The position numbers were made by a program, and so were the translations under genes. Shown here piece after piece: positions 22,833-35,560 of a DNA stretch of 64,000 bases. Within the stretch, counting starts at the first letter, position 1. Every line of letters begins with the position of its first letter. Source of the stretch: Diaporthe sp. PMI_573 (lineage: Eukaryota > Ascomycota > Sordariomycetes > Diaporthales > Diaporthaceae); the NCBI GenBank assembly GCA_021399435.1, contig JAJTUP010000011.1, positions 310,001-374,000 of the forward strand, given 5' to 3'. The notes under the pieces are model-generated. The model searched no databases and was not told where the DNA came from. It saw only the letters and a list, made by a program, of their open reading frames with translations.

Positions 22833-24928
22833 ATGTCACCCATCATCAGGGCCACGGCGGCCACATTTGCTGGCGTTCTCAACACTCTCTCCAGCCTGTC
22901 CGGTGGCTCCCACGGTCCGGCCGTGACCGACTTCAATAACAAGAGCGTCAACATTCTCCCCCCTTTGCCTGGCCCGAACAAAGTCGGCGTCACTCCCCTC
23001 ATCTTCCGCGACTATGATCATCATGAACTCCCTCTGTGTGATGTTGGCAACGATGAGATCCCCGATGCTGCTTGCCATCGTCCACGCCAGGTCGTAGCAT
23101 CGCTCTTGTGAGTACAAACAATACATTCCCTGTCCTCCCCTGGACCGGCGTTTGATACTGATGTGTTTCGAACAGCTATCCGGCCTGTCCTCCCTCGGAC
23201 AATCAGGTCAAGCCGGTTCTGTTGGACGAGCAGCTCTTTGCTCCTGTCTTCGCGCAATCTGTCCTGGGCAACATTTCTCGCAGTGCTGCCGGTACTGCCG
23301 CCGGTAGTTCCGCGGGTCTGCACAATCTCATGTCGCAAGCCGTGAGCCAGGCCCCTGCCTGCGAAGGCCAGTTACCCTTGACAATCTTCGCACCCAGCGC
23401 CGGTGGTCAGCGCCAGGCCTACACTCAGGCCGCATCTGAGCTTGCCTCAATGGGACACGTCGTACTCACCGTGGATTCTCCGTATCTTTCTGGTGTGGTG
23501 GAGCACCCGCCCGACGGAACCGTGCAGCTCAGCCTGTATGGCGATTGGATCAACAAGCGCGAAGCTTTCTCCATCCAGAGCAATGACCTACACTTCGTTC
23601 ACAACCTACTCGCTACGCAACATCAAAGACTCAGTCGTTTTCCATTCTGGACCAACGATACCATTGTCCAGCCCGATCATTGCGTCTTCGGACACGGCTC
23701 GGGCGGCCAGATTGCTCAGGTGATGGTCGAAACTCAAATCGTCAAATGTGGTGGGCCCCTTGAAGGAATCCTGACACTTCCTGCCCCCTTCAATGGAGAG
23801 AAGAAGCCTGCCAACCCCAGGCTGACTGTCTCAGGACCGCCTGTGAAGGACACCCGTCCCTCTGTTCCTCCCTCTTTGTCCTATGACATCCCTCAGACTT
23901 CTTCACTCGAACTCTCGCCACCCACTCTGAAGGGACTGCAGCAGCTCTTGAAGCATCTCCGAGACCAACTTTTCCACACTTTCGGTGTGCTCGTCTGCAG
24001 CGTCGAAGGCACCTGCGGAACTCAGAAACGCTCAATCCCAGCCTCCATCCAGAAACGCAATGTCGGTGATGATCCTTGGTATTACCCCAAGAATCCTTAC
24101 CACGAGGATCCTTGCTATGGTGAAGACTACGGCTACGGAGACCACAGGGGCGAACATGGACCCGGCTGCTACGATGACGAGTGGGATTATGATTGCGACG
24201 ATCATTACGAGGATGACTATGACGACTACAAGGATCCATGCGAGGACCCCTATGACACCCATTACCCATGCGACCCTGACGACCGTCCATACTATCCTCC
24301 GAAGCCGTACCCTTCGAAGCCGTACCCTCCACCAGGTATCTTCCCACCCAACATGACTTGGCCCCCATACAGCGATGGATTGATCCCCAATCGCCCTTGG
24401 GATGACCACTGGGATGACTACCACAACGGTGGTGGAGATTATGGACCGAAGTATGGTCACCAGGACTGTGACCATTACCACGGAGGCTATCCTGATGGGT
24501 ACGAAGATTATGGTGACGACCAAGACTGCGATGGCTACCCTGACCACTATCGCGAGTGGGACAAGAAGAAGCATTGCCACGGCTACGTCGATGATCACGA
24601 GGAGGATGACTGCGAACACGAGGATGACCACGGATACGTCGATGATCACGACGAAGATGACTACGACCAGGATTGCGATGATGACTACGACGAGGACTAT
24701 GACGAGGACTACGACGAGGATTATGACGAGGACTACGACGAGGATTATGACGGGGATGACTACGGCGACGATGATTACAGCCACGATGGGGACTGTGAGA
24801 AGGAGCATCACCATCACGGCCATGTCGACGACCACTGCGACGACAAGGGCGACGACTATGGCTACGATCATGGCGAGCATGATGATCATGGCTATGTCGA
24901 CGACTGGGACGACGAGGATCATGTATGA
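22833..24928 (+). CDS. PAF-acetylhydrolase-like protein, probably catalytically dead, with D/Y/H-rich tail
   Basis: Exons are 22833-23107 and 23176-24928 with a 68-nt GTGAGT...ACAG intron, giving 675 residues. Residues 45-300 look like an alpha/beta hydrolase of the PAF-acetylhydrolase type: LPLTIFAPSAGGQRQAYTQ, then ELASMGHVVLTVDSPYLS. The nucleophile elbow, however, reads FGHGSGGQ (Ser267) where the family has FGHSxGG, so Gly sits in the catalytic place and Ser is displaced by one. The later catalytic Asp/His region is not recognisable. From about residue 386 to the end it is replaced by some 290 residues rich in Asp, Tyr, His, Gly and Cys, including DEDY tandem repeats (24685-24760) and HGYVDDH-type repeats. 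That composition suggests metal binding or an extracellular acidic polymer. The N-terminus is weakly hydrophobic and could be a signal peptide. Function unknown. Confidence 0.78.
24685..24760 (+). repeat. In-frame tandem repeat coding for DEDY
   Basis: About six near-identical 12-nt units of the form GACGAGGACTAY inside the acidic tail of the hydrolase-like gene. Alternating TAC/TAT in the third position suggests recent unit duplication. Confidence 0.85.
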
Positions 24929-25768
24929 AGACTGTGGACTTCTTCAATTCTTGAGCCAGTCGCTAGGGCCAAGCTGTGTGGCAGGATGAAGGGCGAGGAG
25001 CCGCCAGTACGAAGACACAACCAAGGACCTTGGAGCTTTGGAGGGATTCTGTATATGTAGATCAGTATTCCTTCCGATTCAGCATTTCATCCTAATTCAG
25101 ACATCCGCTTCACCACTCATGGTTGCTCCACGGCGTGACAGGTCAAGGTGCTCACATGCATGCATGGTGGACAGTGGTATGTCCCATCAGCGTCCTGGAC
25201 TGAATTACGTAGATGCGAAGCAGGGACGAGAGGGAAATATGTGTTTTGCGAGTTGCCCGGTCACTCCAAGATAAGACAATCACAGTGGACCGTTTGATGT
25301 CTAACGCTCGTCCGGCCTGGGTGCGGATAGGGTGTATTCCCGGGCACATTGGAGGGTGTGCAGGTCATGTGGTGATCCAGGAATACCTGCAAATACCACA
25401 AATCGTGTGTTAAGGGCAAAGGTGCGACACGCTGCACGGATGGGGCCATAGACTCGTTGGGGAGTGTATCAGTCTGTATACCGACATCCCCCATGTGTGC
25501 CCGAGAAGAAGCTGGTGACACGAAAAGAGGCGGCGCCTGGCCTCGTGGCTGGTACGGCTGTCGTACCTGTTCTGGAAACTGGATTATACAAATAGATGGG
25601 ACAGTGCATCATGCCAGTTGGATTTGAAATGGCTCTCGCTGACATATGTACTACCCAACTCCTGACAATGCTGAACGAACACATGCCACTCCACCTTCAC
25701 CTGCAGCGACCGAGCCTGGGCCTCTGGGCGCTGAAGCCCCAAGGATACTTCCCGACCCGACCTTGGCC
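24929..25768. other. Intergenic region between convergent genes
   Basis: 840 bp of 3' flank for the hydrolase-like gene (+) and SLD2 (-). Short frames only. No RNA gene or repeat seen. Confidence 0.55.
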
Positions 25769-27454
25769 TCAGCGTCGCCTTCTGAAGCGGCTGTTGAACC
25801 CCTGACCGCCCTTGGCCCCCGAGTTCCGCAGCTTGAGGCGCTTGAAGTTGGCGTGGGCGAGCTCGTTGACCTTGCGCGCCGCCTTCTTGACCTTGCCCTC
25901 TGGCTTATTGCCACCCTCGTCGCCCTCCTTCTGCTTCGAGGGAGGGGCTGTTTTCTTCTTGGTGCTGCCGGAGGCCGTCTTTGCCGGCCGCGGCTCGTCA
26001 AGAGCCAGCTCGTCCTCCTCGTCGTAGTCCGAGCCAGCGAAATCGGAGCCAGACAGCAGGTCCGCGTCTTCGTCTGTCCCCGGCCGTGCAGGCGCCGACT
26101 TCCCGAGCTGTGTCTCTGGGATGGTCTCGCCGTCCTCTTCGTGTTCGGGCGCCTGGGTTGAGCCCGCGGCGGGAGGCCGCCGTGTCATGACTGGCTTCAT
26201 ATTGGACCTCCTGGTGGTCCTCTTCTGCCCCTTCTTCTTAAACACCCTAAGTGGCATCCCATGGCGGTCTAGGCCCTCTTGCTCGCCGTCCTCGCTGTCG
26301 TACATGCCCTCGTCGTCGAAGCCGCCCAGCAGCCCGAGATTCTGCTTCTGGCTGTCCTCCGCCAGGATGGTCTCCGTAAGGTCGTCCTTGCGTGCCGTGT
26401 GTCTCGGGGGCGCCGGTGGTGGCTGGACCTGGCTGGGCGGGGCCGCACTGGGCTTCTTGTCCGGGCCGGCGGGTGCGATCTCGTTTTCCATCTCCATCTC
26501 CCGCAGCGCGTCCAGCTCGTCGTCCAGTTGCTCCTCCTGCGTCTTTCGGAGGTCCGCCACGATGCTGCTCAGGCCGCGGACGAGGGGTTTGCGCGGGAGG
26601 CGGATCGGTTCCGGCGAGGCGAACTCGTTGTTCTCGCTGATTTTGGACATCGGTATGCGCCGAAGGAAGGCCGGGGTCTGGAACTGGAGTTTGGAGACCG
26701 ACCGCGAGCTGCTCGGTGTCTTGGTCACCCTGTTGCTGCTGTCCTTTAACGGCGTGGAGAGGATGCCCTTCCTGGGGGTTTGTTGTGGATATTGCTGTGG
26801 CTGCTGCTGGCGCGTGCTTCGTGAAGACGGGGTCCTGTCTAGATCAATCGCTATTCCGACACCCGTGTCAATCGTCCTGCCTCTCCGCGGCGTCTCCTGG
26901 ACAGCTTCGGCAGGATGAGGGGCCTTCGCGGCGCGCTTCGGCCTGGAGGGCGAGTCGATCTCGGCATCCTTAAACGGCAGCAGATCGAACAGCCCGAGAA
27001 CACGGCCATCGCGCTGCGGCGTTGGTCCGATGGAGGTGGGCACAGCGGGACTGAACAATTTCCGGTTCAGGGACGGGGTGACTGCTACAGCGGAGGCGGG
27101 GGCGATGGCACCATGGGGTGTGGCCAGGCCGTTTTGTGTGTTCTGTCTCGAAGAGGGTGTTTCTGCGGCCCTGAATCGTTTGGAGGAGGGCGTGTGGGAT
27201 GGAAAGGCGTGTGGCTTTCGCTTTCGGTCCTGGTTGTTGCCGTCCACTTGCGTATGCGGGATCTTGCCGGAGAGGACGTCACGGAGCCGGTGATATCGCT
27301 TGCTGAAGGAGGCAATCTTTGGGTTGGCCTTGATGTCGTCGCGGGTGGGCTTCGCGCCGCCGTGGGATTTTGCGAATTCCAGCTCCCATTCCTTCAGCTT
27401 GACGCGCAACTCCTTAGACTGCGTCTCATAAAGCTGGCGATCTGCTTCTTCCAT
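25769..27454 (-). CDS. SLD2: DNA replication regulator SLD2 (DRC1)
   Basis: An initiation factor that, once phosphorylated by CDK, binds Dpb11 and helps load Cdc45/GINS at origins. A single-exon gene of 561 residues. The N-terminal SLD2 helix-rich block is diagnostic: LRVKLKEWELEFAKSHGG, then DIKANPKIASFSKRYHRLRDVL. After it come many Ser/Thr-Pro sites (for example TPSSKRF, TPQRDG, TPRKG, TPSSRS) in a disordered middle, as expected for a multi-site CDK target. A central conserved block reads RRIPMSKISENNEFASPEPIR. The C-terminus is strongly basic (KLRNSGAKGGQGFNSRFRRRR), matching the tail of fungal orthologues and plausible for DNA binding. Length is within the range for filamentous fungi. 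Confidence 0.9.
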   Translation of the reverse strand: MEEADRQLYETQSKELRVKLKEWELEFAKSHGGAKPTRDDIKANPKIASFSKRYHRLRDVLSGKIPHTQVDGNNQDRKRKPHAFPSHTPSSKRFRAAETPSSRQNTQNGLATPHGAIAPASAVAVTPSLNRKLFSPAVPTSIGPTPQRDGRVLGLFDLLPFKDAEIDSPSRPKRAAKAPHPAEAVQETPRRGRTIDTGVGIAIDLDRTPSSRSTRQQQPQQYPQQTPRKGILSTPLKDSSNRVTKTPSSSRSVSKLQFQTPAFLRRIPMSKISENNEFASPEPIRLPRKPLVRGLSSIVADLRKTQEEQLDDELDALREMEMENEIAPAGPDKKPSAAPPSQVQPPPAPPRHTARKDDLTETILAEDSQKQNLGLLGGFDDEGMYDSEDGEQEGLDRHGMPLRVFKKKGQKRTTRRSNMKPVMTRRPPAAGSTQAPEHEEDGETIPETQLGKSAPARPGTDEDADLLSGSDFAGSDYDEEDELALDEPRPAKTASGSTKKKTAPPSKQKEGDEGGNKPEGKVKKAARKVNELAHANFKRLKLRNSGAKGGQGFNSRFRRRR

Positions 27455-27977
27455 GACATGTGCAGTTGGTTGTTGATGCTTGATACTCCAGTGTGGACAT
27501 GTTATGCCATGCCGTGACTTGACTGCCCATCAACGCGTGTAAAGTGCATCTAGGCCGAGACGCGGTTTGGTAGACGCGACGCTGGGCGGCCCGCTTACTG
27601 CAAGGACAGGGGTGTGGGTGGGTGTGTGGTGGGTGTCTAGTGGTAGCGGCAGGTCCTAGAGCATTGGGCCCATCAACAATTATCTTCAGTTAATAACAGC
27701 ACACAAAGTCAATGAATCACGGATGGACAATTTCGCCAGCTGGGTCTGAAATTCTAGCATCCCGGGTACGATTGTGAGGAATGAATAGCTCTACTGTTAA
27801 CGGTGGCGATTAGTTGTACACAACAGGGATAATCTGTGCATCATCAGTCTTGTGTTGTGGATAACAGTCGCGGAATACTGTTAAGGCTAATAGGAGGATT
27901 CAACACGGAAGCTGTTTCTCATACAGGCTGAGATGCTCTCACCAACAGTTTCGCAACAACCCCCTATAGGAACCTGC

Positions 27978-27988
27978 GTACCTAGGTG
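27978..27988. repeat. CCTAGGTA palindromic element, copy 3
   Basis: GTACCTAGGTG in the SLD2-PEP4 intergenic region. Confidence 0.5.
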
Positions 27989-28410
27989 AACAACGAAACT
28001 GGTCCTGGCTGCTCCTTCGGCGCTGCATTGCCTGCCATGAGTGTTATATCTGGAGGCGAGATCAGCGGCATTTGTTATATGTAGGACTCGCTCTCAGCTC
28101 CATCTCGGACGATGATTCTCTAGGGAAGCTCGAAACGGACGACCTGTTCTAAAACGGGCACGTCTTGTTGTTCTGCCAGCCTGCCTGAAGCTCCCGTTGT
28201 GTCAGAATACGGACTTACATAATCTACGCCGTCACACAGCCGGCCACTCACGAGTCGGCGGACCGCGGTGCAAGCTCCCATCCCGTCTCACACCGTTCAC
28301 TGCCTTGTCCCAGGCCAAGCGCCCGTGCCTGTGCCTGCCACCCACCATCCACGGCAGGTTGGTTGCCTCGTCATCCGGGTCCTGCCTTGGCTTATTATCA
28401 GCTAGCTGCC

Positions 28411-28442
28411 TACGTACCTAGGTACCTAGGCACCTGCTAGGT
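28411..28442. repeat. CCTAGGTA palindromic element, copy 4 (longest)
   Basis: Contains TACCTAGGTACCTAGG, a 16-nt run built from two interlocking palindromes, followed by a degenerate third unit. It lies about 330 bp upstream of the PEP4 start. Confidence 0.65.
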
Positions 28443-28773
28443 TTATCAGTGGCAGCTGTGTCACAAGACGCTGCCAACCACCCCTGGAGCTCCAGGGTCA
28501 CCGAGACTGACTGACTGACGTAGACTCAGGACGGTTGTCGCACTGGACCAGTAGATCCGCCCACCCCATCCATCCATCTGCATCCGCATCCACATCACAC
28601 CTCAGAGCTTCCCCAGTTTCCTGCCTTACCTCACCAGCCATCCTTGGGACTCCTCCGGACCATCAACCACATTCTCTGTCTCGTTTTCCTTTCATCACCA
28701 ACCACATCTATTCTTGCCATTTTCAACAATCATCCATCAGTCTCTCCAGTAACCCATATCACAGCTGCCCATC

Positions 28774-30269
<1,496 letters not shown>

Positions 30270-31123
30270 ACATCATGACCATTTCCAATGGTCGAACGTG
30301 ATCTATCAACTCTTGTATCAACAGGCGAGGCCTAGTATAACATCGTGGCTTTGCATGGGGATTCGGTCGGTTTGGTTTGCGGATTGCGCCTTGCGTTGAG
30401 GTGCATCACTATTTCCCACGTCATGGGGCTTTTCCTTGGACTGTCTCGAAATGTTGCCACAGATTGTAAGGTAGTTGGGACTAGCATTAGTGGAATAGGA
30501 CACAATGGCTTTGCAGTATATCTACCTAACGCGCCAAAGGTGCGCGATGCCTCTTGCGGTGATTAATGACTTTCCTCTTTCCGGGTTGGTCTGTTGTGCC
30601 CGGAGCAACTTATCGTAGTGGCGACTTGTTATGCGAGAGAATGGAGACTCGTGCTACGCAATGTCTAGCAACGCTTCACCGTCCCCAGTCCTCTATCTAG
30701 ACGCGTCGAGAGCTTTGGAGCTGAAGTCTCCGAACGCTGCCGACTCGGGTTGCCAAGCCTCGACTTGTCATCAGAGTCAGTCAACCCGCAGCTCGGGGGA
30801 GCGATATCGCAAGGCTGGCCGTCATGCCCGCCAAAACCCCCCTGTGTCAGCCGGGGGTTCGGGGGCTGTAGGCACCATCCCTGCCCGAATCCCGGGACCC
30901 GAGTCCCAGCGTGCCCAGCTCCAGCTCTAGAACCCCGCCGTGTCCCTTGTTGCCCCCCATTGGATTTTTTTCTCCCGCCCGCCATATCTGCTCTGACTCC
31001 TCCCTTCCCTCTGGCTCTCTTTGTCCCTCCTAGCCTTCTCCTCCAAATCATTTCCTCTCTCACCTATTCTTCACTGACCGAGCAAACCCTTCCCTACCGC
31101 CAGGACAGAAGACCCAATTCACA
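30270..31123. other. Intergenic region upstream of SHMT
   Basis: PEP4 3' flank and SHMT promoter. A C/T-rich stretch (about 30950-31100) precedes the SHMT ATG. The opposing open frames at 30631-31063 share composition and look like shadows. No gene called. Confidence 0.55.
30994..30999. promoter_or_regulatory. TGACTC element upstream of SHMT
   Basis: A TGACTC hexamer 125 nt before the SHMT ATG. This is the core recognised by GCN4/CPC1 and BAS1 regulators, which control SHM2 in yeast. A six-base match occurs often by chance, so this is only a candidate site. Confidence 0.25.
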
Positions 31124-32700
31124 ATGGCTACCAACGGCTCGACATACGCCCTCTCCCAGGGCCACAAGGAGGCAAGCTTACCTCGCCAAAAAGGGCGTTT
31201 GGTGCTCTTGGTCCGGGTTTGGCTAACAGATCCGTAGTTGCTCGAGAAGTCCTTGATCAACTCCGACCCTGAGGTCGCCAAGATCATGGCAGAGGAGATC
31301 CAGAGGCAGAGGGAGTCCATCATCCTGATCGCCTCCGAGAACGTCACCTCCCGCGCCGTTTTCGATGCCCTTGGGTCGCCCATGTCCAACAAGTACTCCG
31401 AGGGTCTCCCTGGTGCCCGGTACTATGGTGGCAACCAGCACATTGACGAGATTGAGCTTCTCTGCCAGAAGCGTGCTCTCGAGGCCTTCAACCTCGACCC
31501 TGCCAAGTGGGGTGTCAACGTCCAGTGTCTCAGTGGGAGCCCTGCCAACCTCCAGGTCTACCAGGCTCTCATGCCTCCCCACGGTCGTCTGATGGGCCTG
31601 GACCTTCCCCACGGTGGCCACTTGAGCCACGGGTACCAGACTCCTGCGAAGAAGTAAGTGCAACGATCAGGGATATGGTGTTGCATGGCCCGACTAACAA
31701 CAACTGCAGGATCTCTGCCGTGTCTACCTACTTCGAGACCATGCCCTACCGCGTCGACATTGAGACCGGCATCATTGACTACGACACGCTCGAGAAGAAC
31801 GCCCAAATGTACCGCCCCAAGATCCTTGTCGCTGGTACCTCTGCCTACTGCCGTCTGATCGACTACGCCCGCATGCGCAAGATCGCCGACTCTGTGGGTG
31901 CCTACCTCGTCGTCGACATTGCCCACATCTCCGGCCTGGTCTCGTCTGGTGTCATCCCCACTCCCTTCGACCACGCCGATGTCGTTACAACCACCACCCA
32001 CAAGTCTCTCCGTGGCCCTCGCGGTGCCATGATCTTCTTCCGCAAGGGTGTGCGATCCGTCAACCCCAAGACCGGCAAGGAGGAGCTGTACAACCTGGAG
32101 GACCCCATCAACTTCTCTGTGTTCCCTGGCCACCAGGGTGGTCCCCACAACCACACCATCACTGCTCTGGCCGTCGCCCTGAAGCAGGCAAACACCCCTG
32201 ACTTCAAGGCCTACCAGAAGCAGGTCGTCGACAACGCCAAGGCCCTGGAGAACAAGTTCAAGTCCCTCGGCCACAAGCTTGTCTCTGACGGAACCGACTC
32301 GCACATGGTCCTCGTCGACCTGAGGCCCGTCAGCCTTGACGGTGCCCGTGTCGAGGCCGTCCTCGAGCAGATCAACATTGCTTGCAACAAGAACTCCATT
32401 CCCGGCGACAAGTCTGCCCTGACCCCTTGCGGTATCCGCATCGGCACCCCTGCCATGACTTCCCGTGGCTTCGGTACTGCCGACTTCGAGCGTGTGGCAA
32501 CCTACATTGACGAAGCCATCAAGATCTGCAAGGAGACCCAGGCCGCGCTGCCCAAGGAGGCCAACAAGCTCAAGGACTTCAAGGCCAAGGTCGCCGGTGG
32601 TGACGTTGAGAAGATCAACAGCCTGAAGAAGGAGATCGCCGCCTGGTCTCAGACCTTCCCTCTGCCCGTTGAGGGATGGCGTGTGGACGCTGGTATTTAA
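31124..32700 (+). CDS. SHM2: Serine hydroxymethyltransferase, cytosolic type
   Basis: A PLP enzyme that interconverts serine and glycine while charging tetrahydrofolate with one-carbon units. Exons are 31124-31171, 31238-31653 and 31710-32700, giving 484 residues. The first intron (66 nt) starts with GC, not GT: GAG|GCAAGC, with a GCTAAC branch site and a GTAG end. It joins [16 protein letters not shown] to [13 protein letters not shown], exactly as the family reads. Hallmarks are [31 protein letters not shown], the PLP-lysine segment [18 protein letters not shown] (Lys253), and the C-terminal LPVEGW. There is no mitochondrial presequence, so it is the cytosolic isoform. Confidence 0.96.
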
Positions 32701-33307
32701 ACCAGCGATTGCATGGGCCTGTCAGGATGGATTAATTTGGCCACTTAAGGTATGGGATCCGGCGTTATTCAACAAAAGTCATTGGACGGTGATGATATCC
32801 CAGGCTTCCACAGCCTGTATTCTTCTTTCTTCTTTGGGTGTTCAGGGAAAACGATGTAGCAAACGAAAATGGAAATCAGGAACAAGGGAAGGCCATCATT
32901 GCATAGCATTCATCAGGCGTCGCAACAAATCTGGGATCCTCTGGGTGTGGCTTTCTCGGGTATCTACTGCTTCAACGCGGTACAGAAAGAACTATTATTA
33001 CAATTTACGCATGCAATACATATTAAACACAAGCCTAGACAAGCGATTTAAAAGGCAAAACACTTGTCTTTCAAGGTAACTAATCATGGGGTGGTGCCAG
33101 CTTGATCCATTCGCCGCCTAGTACCGACAACTGTTTATACCACCGGCTCCGTCGAGGACGACCGTGGATGGGGCATGTGCCTTCTGTAAACTGTGGTACA
33201 GAGCCGTCATATAATTTTGTAACCAGCTCTCTTGTGCCACACTTTTGTAGGAGAACCTTGTAATACAGGGCAACACCTTGCTCATGAGAAGACCAATCCT
33301 TCCGCTC
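32701..33307. other. Intergenic region between convergent genes
   Basis: 3' flanks of SHMT (+) and the dehydrogenase (-). No gene or repeat seen. Confidence 0.6.
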
Positions 33308-34674
33308 TCAAGCAGCAGTGATACCGGGTCTAACGTCTAGGGTAAAGTCCCGCTGCACAACAATACCGTCCGCACCTACTCTACTATCCAGGAACGCTCT
33401 TAGGTTCTCTTTAACCCTGCGCACCTGGTTCAGCATTGTCTTGCCAGAGAACCAAGCCAGGTGTCCCGTAAGCGTGAGGTTCAGCCCCCTCGCCCCCTCG
33501 CCCAGCAGCGGACTGTCGTCGCCGCCGCCGGCGGGCTCCCGCGCGAACACGTCGGTGCCGTACCCGAACAGTGCCCGGGACCGCAGCGCGTCCACCACGG
33601 CCGCCTCGTCGACGATCCCGCCCCGCGACACATTGATCACCACGGAGTCGGGCCGCACGCGTTCCAGCTCGGGCGCGGAGATCAGGCCCGCGCTCTGAGG
33701 GGTGAGAGGCAGCGCTAGGAAGAGCACTGTTGCCTGTGTGACGACGTCTGTGAAGGGGACACGGGGCGGCTGCTGCTCCTCTGCCGCTGTCCCTTGTCCC
33801 TCGTGGCCGTTTGCGAGGGGCTCGGGCACCGTCGTGGCCGGCGCGGTGTCGCTGCCTTTGCGCTGCGAGATCACCACCTCCATCCCCAGGGCCCGGCACA
33901 GCTTTGCGATGTGCTTGCCCACGGCGCCGTAGCCGATCACGCCCGCTGTCTCCTGCGAGCATGTGCGTGGTGGCGCCCCTGTGCCGTCTCGCATGAGGGC
34001 GTTCAGGCTGCCTGGGGACATTATCAGCAAATTGTGTTTTTTTGTCCTAGGTCATACAAAATGGAGGCGGGCAGTAGAAAGGGGCACCCGCTCTGCTAGA
34101 TATACTCACCCTTGGACTTCCAATCGTTAGGACGGCCCGGCCCAAAGTCGGCCAGTTTGTTGTGGACTGAGACGAGACTCCTCCTCGTCGCGAAATACAG
34201 CGAGAGGGCGTGCTCGGCGACGGACTCGGTGTTGCAGCCTGTGCAGGTCATGACCTGGATGTTGGCCTGCCTGCAGTAGGCAAGGTCGATATGATCCGTC
34301 CCCACAGCGTGGCTGATTATGCATTTTCTTTTTCCCAGTGGTCCCGTCAGCTGTACAGGTCCTTTTTGGCTCACGTATATACGTGTCTTGTCGATGGGAA
34401 CCACTTGGGACTATTGGGAATCTCACATGTATGGCGCCTGCCTCAGCGTCTCAGCCGTGAGCCTACAAATCGTACAGATGACGATGCTGGCGTCCCTGAC
34501 ACGTGCGGCAACGTCATCGTCGCCTGGGATGGTGTTCTTGTACAGGAGCACCTCGTGGGTCCGGGGGCTGCTGTCGAATTCCTCCCACGGCACGTGTATG
34601 GTCTCTAGCACGGCTATCACCTCGTGGCCGTCGGAAGGGAGCTGTTTCGGGGCGAGTGTGGGTTCCGACGGCAT
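33308..34674 (-). CDS. D-isomer-specific 2-hydroxyacid dehydrogenase (3-PGDH-like)
   Basis: An NAD(P)-dependent dehydrogenase acting on D-2-hydroxyacids. Exons are 34674-34427, 34327-34110 and 34011-33308; introns are 99 and 98 nt, giving 389 residues. The first splice uses a GGAAAAAG acceptor and restores APYIKCIISHAVGTDHIDL. The Rossmann motif is G182-Y-G-A-V-G187. Catalytic Arg lies in NVSRGGIVDE, Glu in GTDVFAREP, and His in GHLAWFSGKT. A 40-residue insert rich in Ala/Gly/Gln after SQRKGSD is not typical and looks disordered. There is no ACT or serA-type regulatory domain, so it is unlikely to be the main serine-biosynthetic PGDH, although SHMT lies next to it in convergent orientation. 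The substrate is unassigned. Confidence 0.87.
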
Positions 34675-35560
34675 CTTGGCTGGCCCATGGACTTGAGATA
34701 CGAGGGGCAGGCGGATGGAAATTTAGTGTTAGAGAGACTTGGGGCTTTAAAAGCATTTGTTGATAGGAAAATGGATTCACGGCGGTTTCGATCTAGTAAT
34801 GCTTCAACACATATGGTATCTTCTCCGTCTAGATGTCCTCCCTTAGCCGACCCTCGGCCCCACTTACATGGCACGCAAATGCGCGCAACGCCAATGCGAT
34901 GATGAGTGATCACATCGCGTTAACCCACAGGATTTATATCCAGGATAAAGTTATGACTTGTCTTTGAGAGTATATTCTTCAGTTTTTGTATATAGCTCAT
35001 GTAAATTAGCAACTCAGCTTAGAAAAACAATGCATGAAAATATTAGCTTCTCGGAAAACAAGCCCTAAAGATATAATCGACTGTGTACAAATAGTTCCTG
35101 GTTCTTTTTGGTTGTTGTCCATTGTCCCAGACAAGGCCGATTCTATGGACACAGCGTCAATAGTCTCATACCAAATCGATGGAAAGGGTTGAATTGAATA
35201 TTACAACATTACATCTCCTACGACGCGTGCACTTTGAAGGTGATTCTTGTAGTGTGTTGGGTAAGCCAGCAACTGCATTGCGTGGCTTTTGATTTCATTG
35301 CGGTCTGTTTGCTCTCTCAAGGGCGGTGGTATCTAATAGAGTCCTTCCCGTCACCGGAACTGGAGTTCTCTTCTACGGGCCACCCGCCTCTGGGAAACAC
35401 CTCGCACTGAAGCAGCAGCAGCTCCTTCACCAAGGTCATTGGATATGACACACTACTCCGCAGCGCTATCAGCCCTCGGACTGAACGACCATGGCCCTGG
35501 CCGGTCTGAACTGAGCACGATCATAGCGCCCACATGATTGCAGTGTCCTTCCTGACCACT
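34675..35560. other. Intergenic region
   Basis: The dehydrogenase promoter and the RRP6 3' flank. It is AT-rich between about 34920 and 35200, with no credible open frame. Confidence 0.55.

Larger units (their letters stand above)
27455..28773. other. Divergent promoter region of SLD2 and PEP4
   Basis: 1.3 kb holding both promoters. It contains two copies of the CCTAGGTA palindrome (27978-27988 and 28411-28442). Runs of CATCCATC/CACATC-type pyrimidine-rich sequence precede the PEP4 ATG. No gene seen. Confidence 0.6.

Noticed and set aside
24032..24922. 296-codon minus-strand frame made almost only of Val/Ile/Met, and a 385-codon Arg/His-rich frame at 23790-24947
   Set aside because: Both are mirror images of the repetitive Asp/Tyr/His coding strand; the composition is forced by the GAY/GAR repeats, and no start context or domain supports them.
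24402..24989. 195-codon Met/Thr-rich plus-strand frame
   Set aside because: Out-of-frame shadow of the same acidic repeat.
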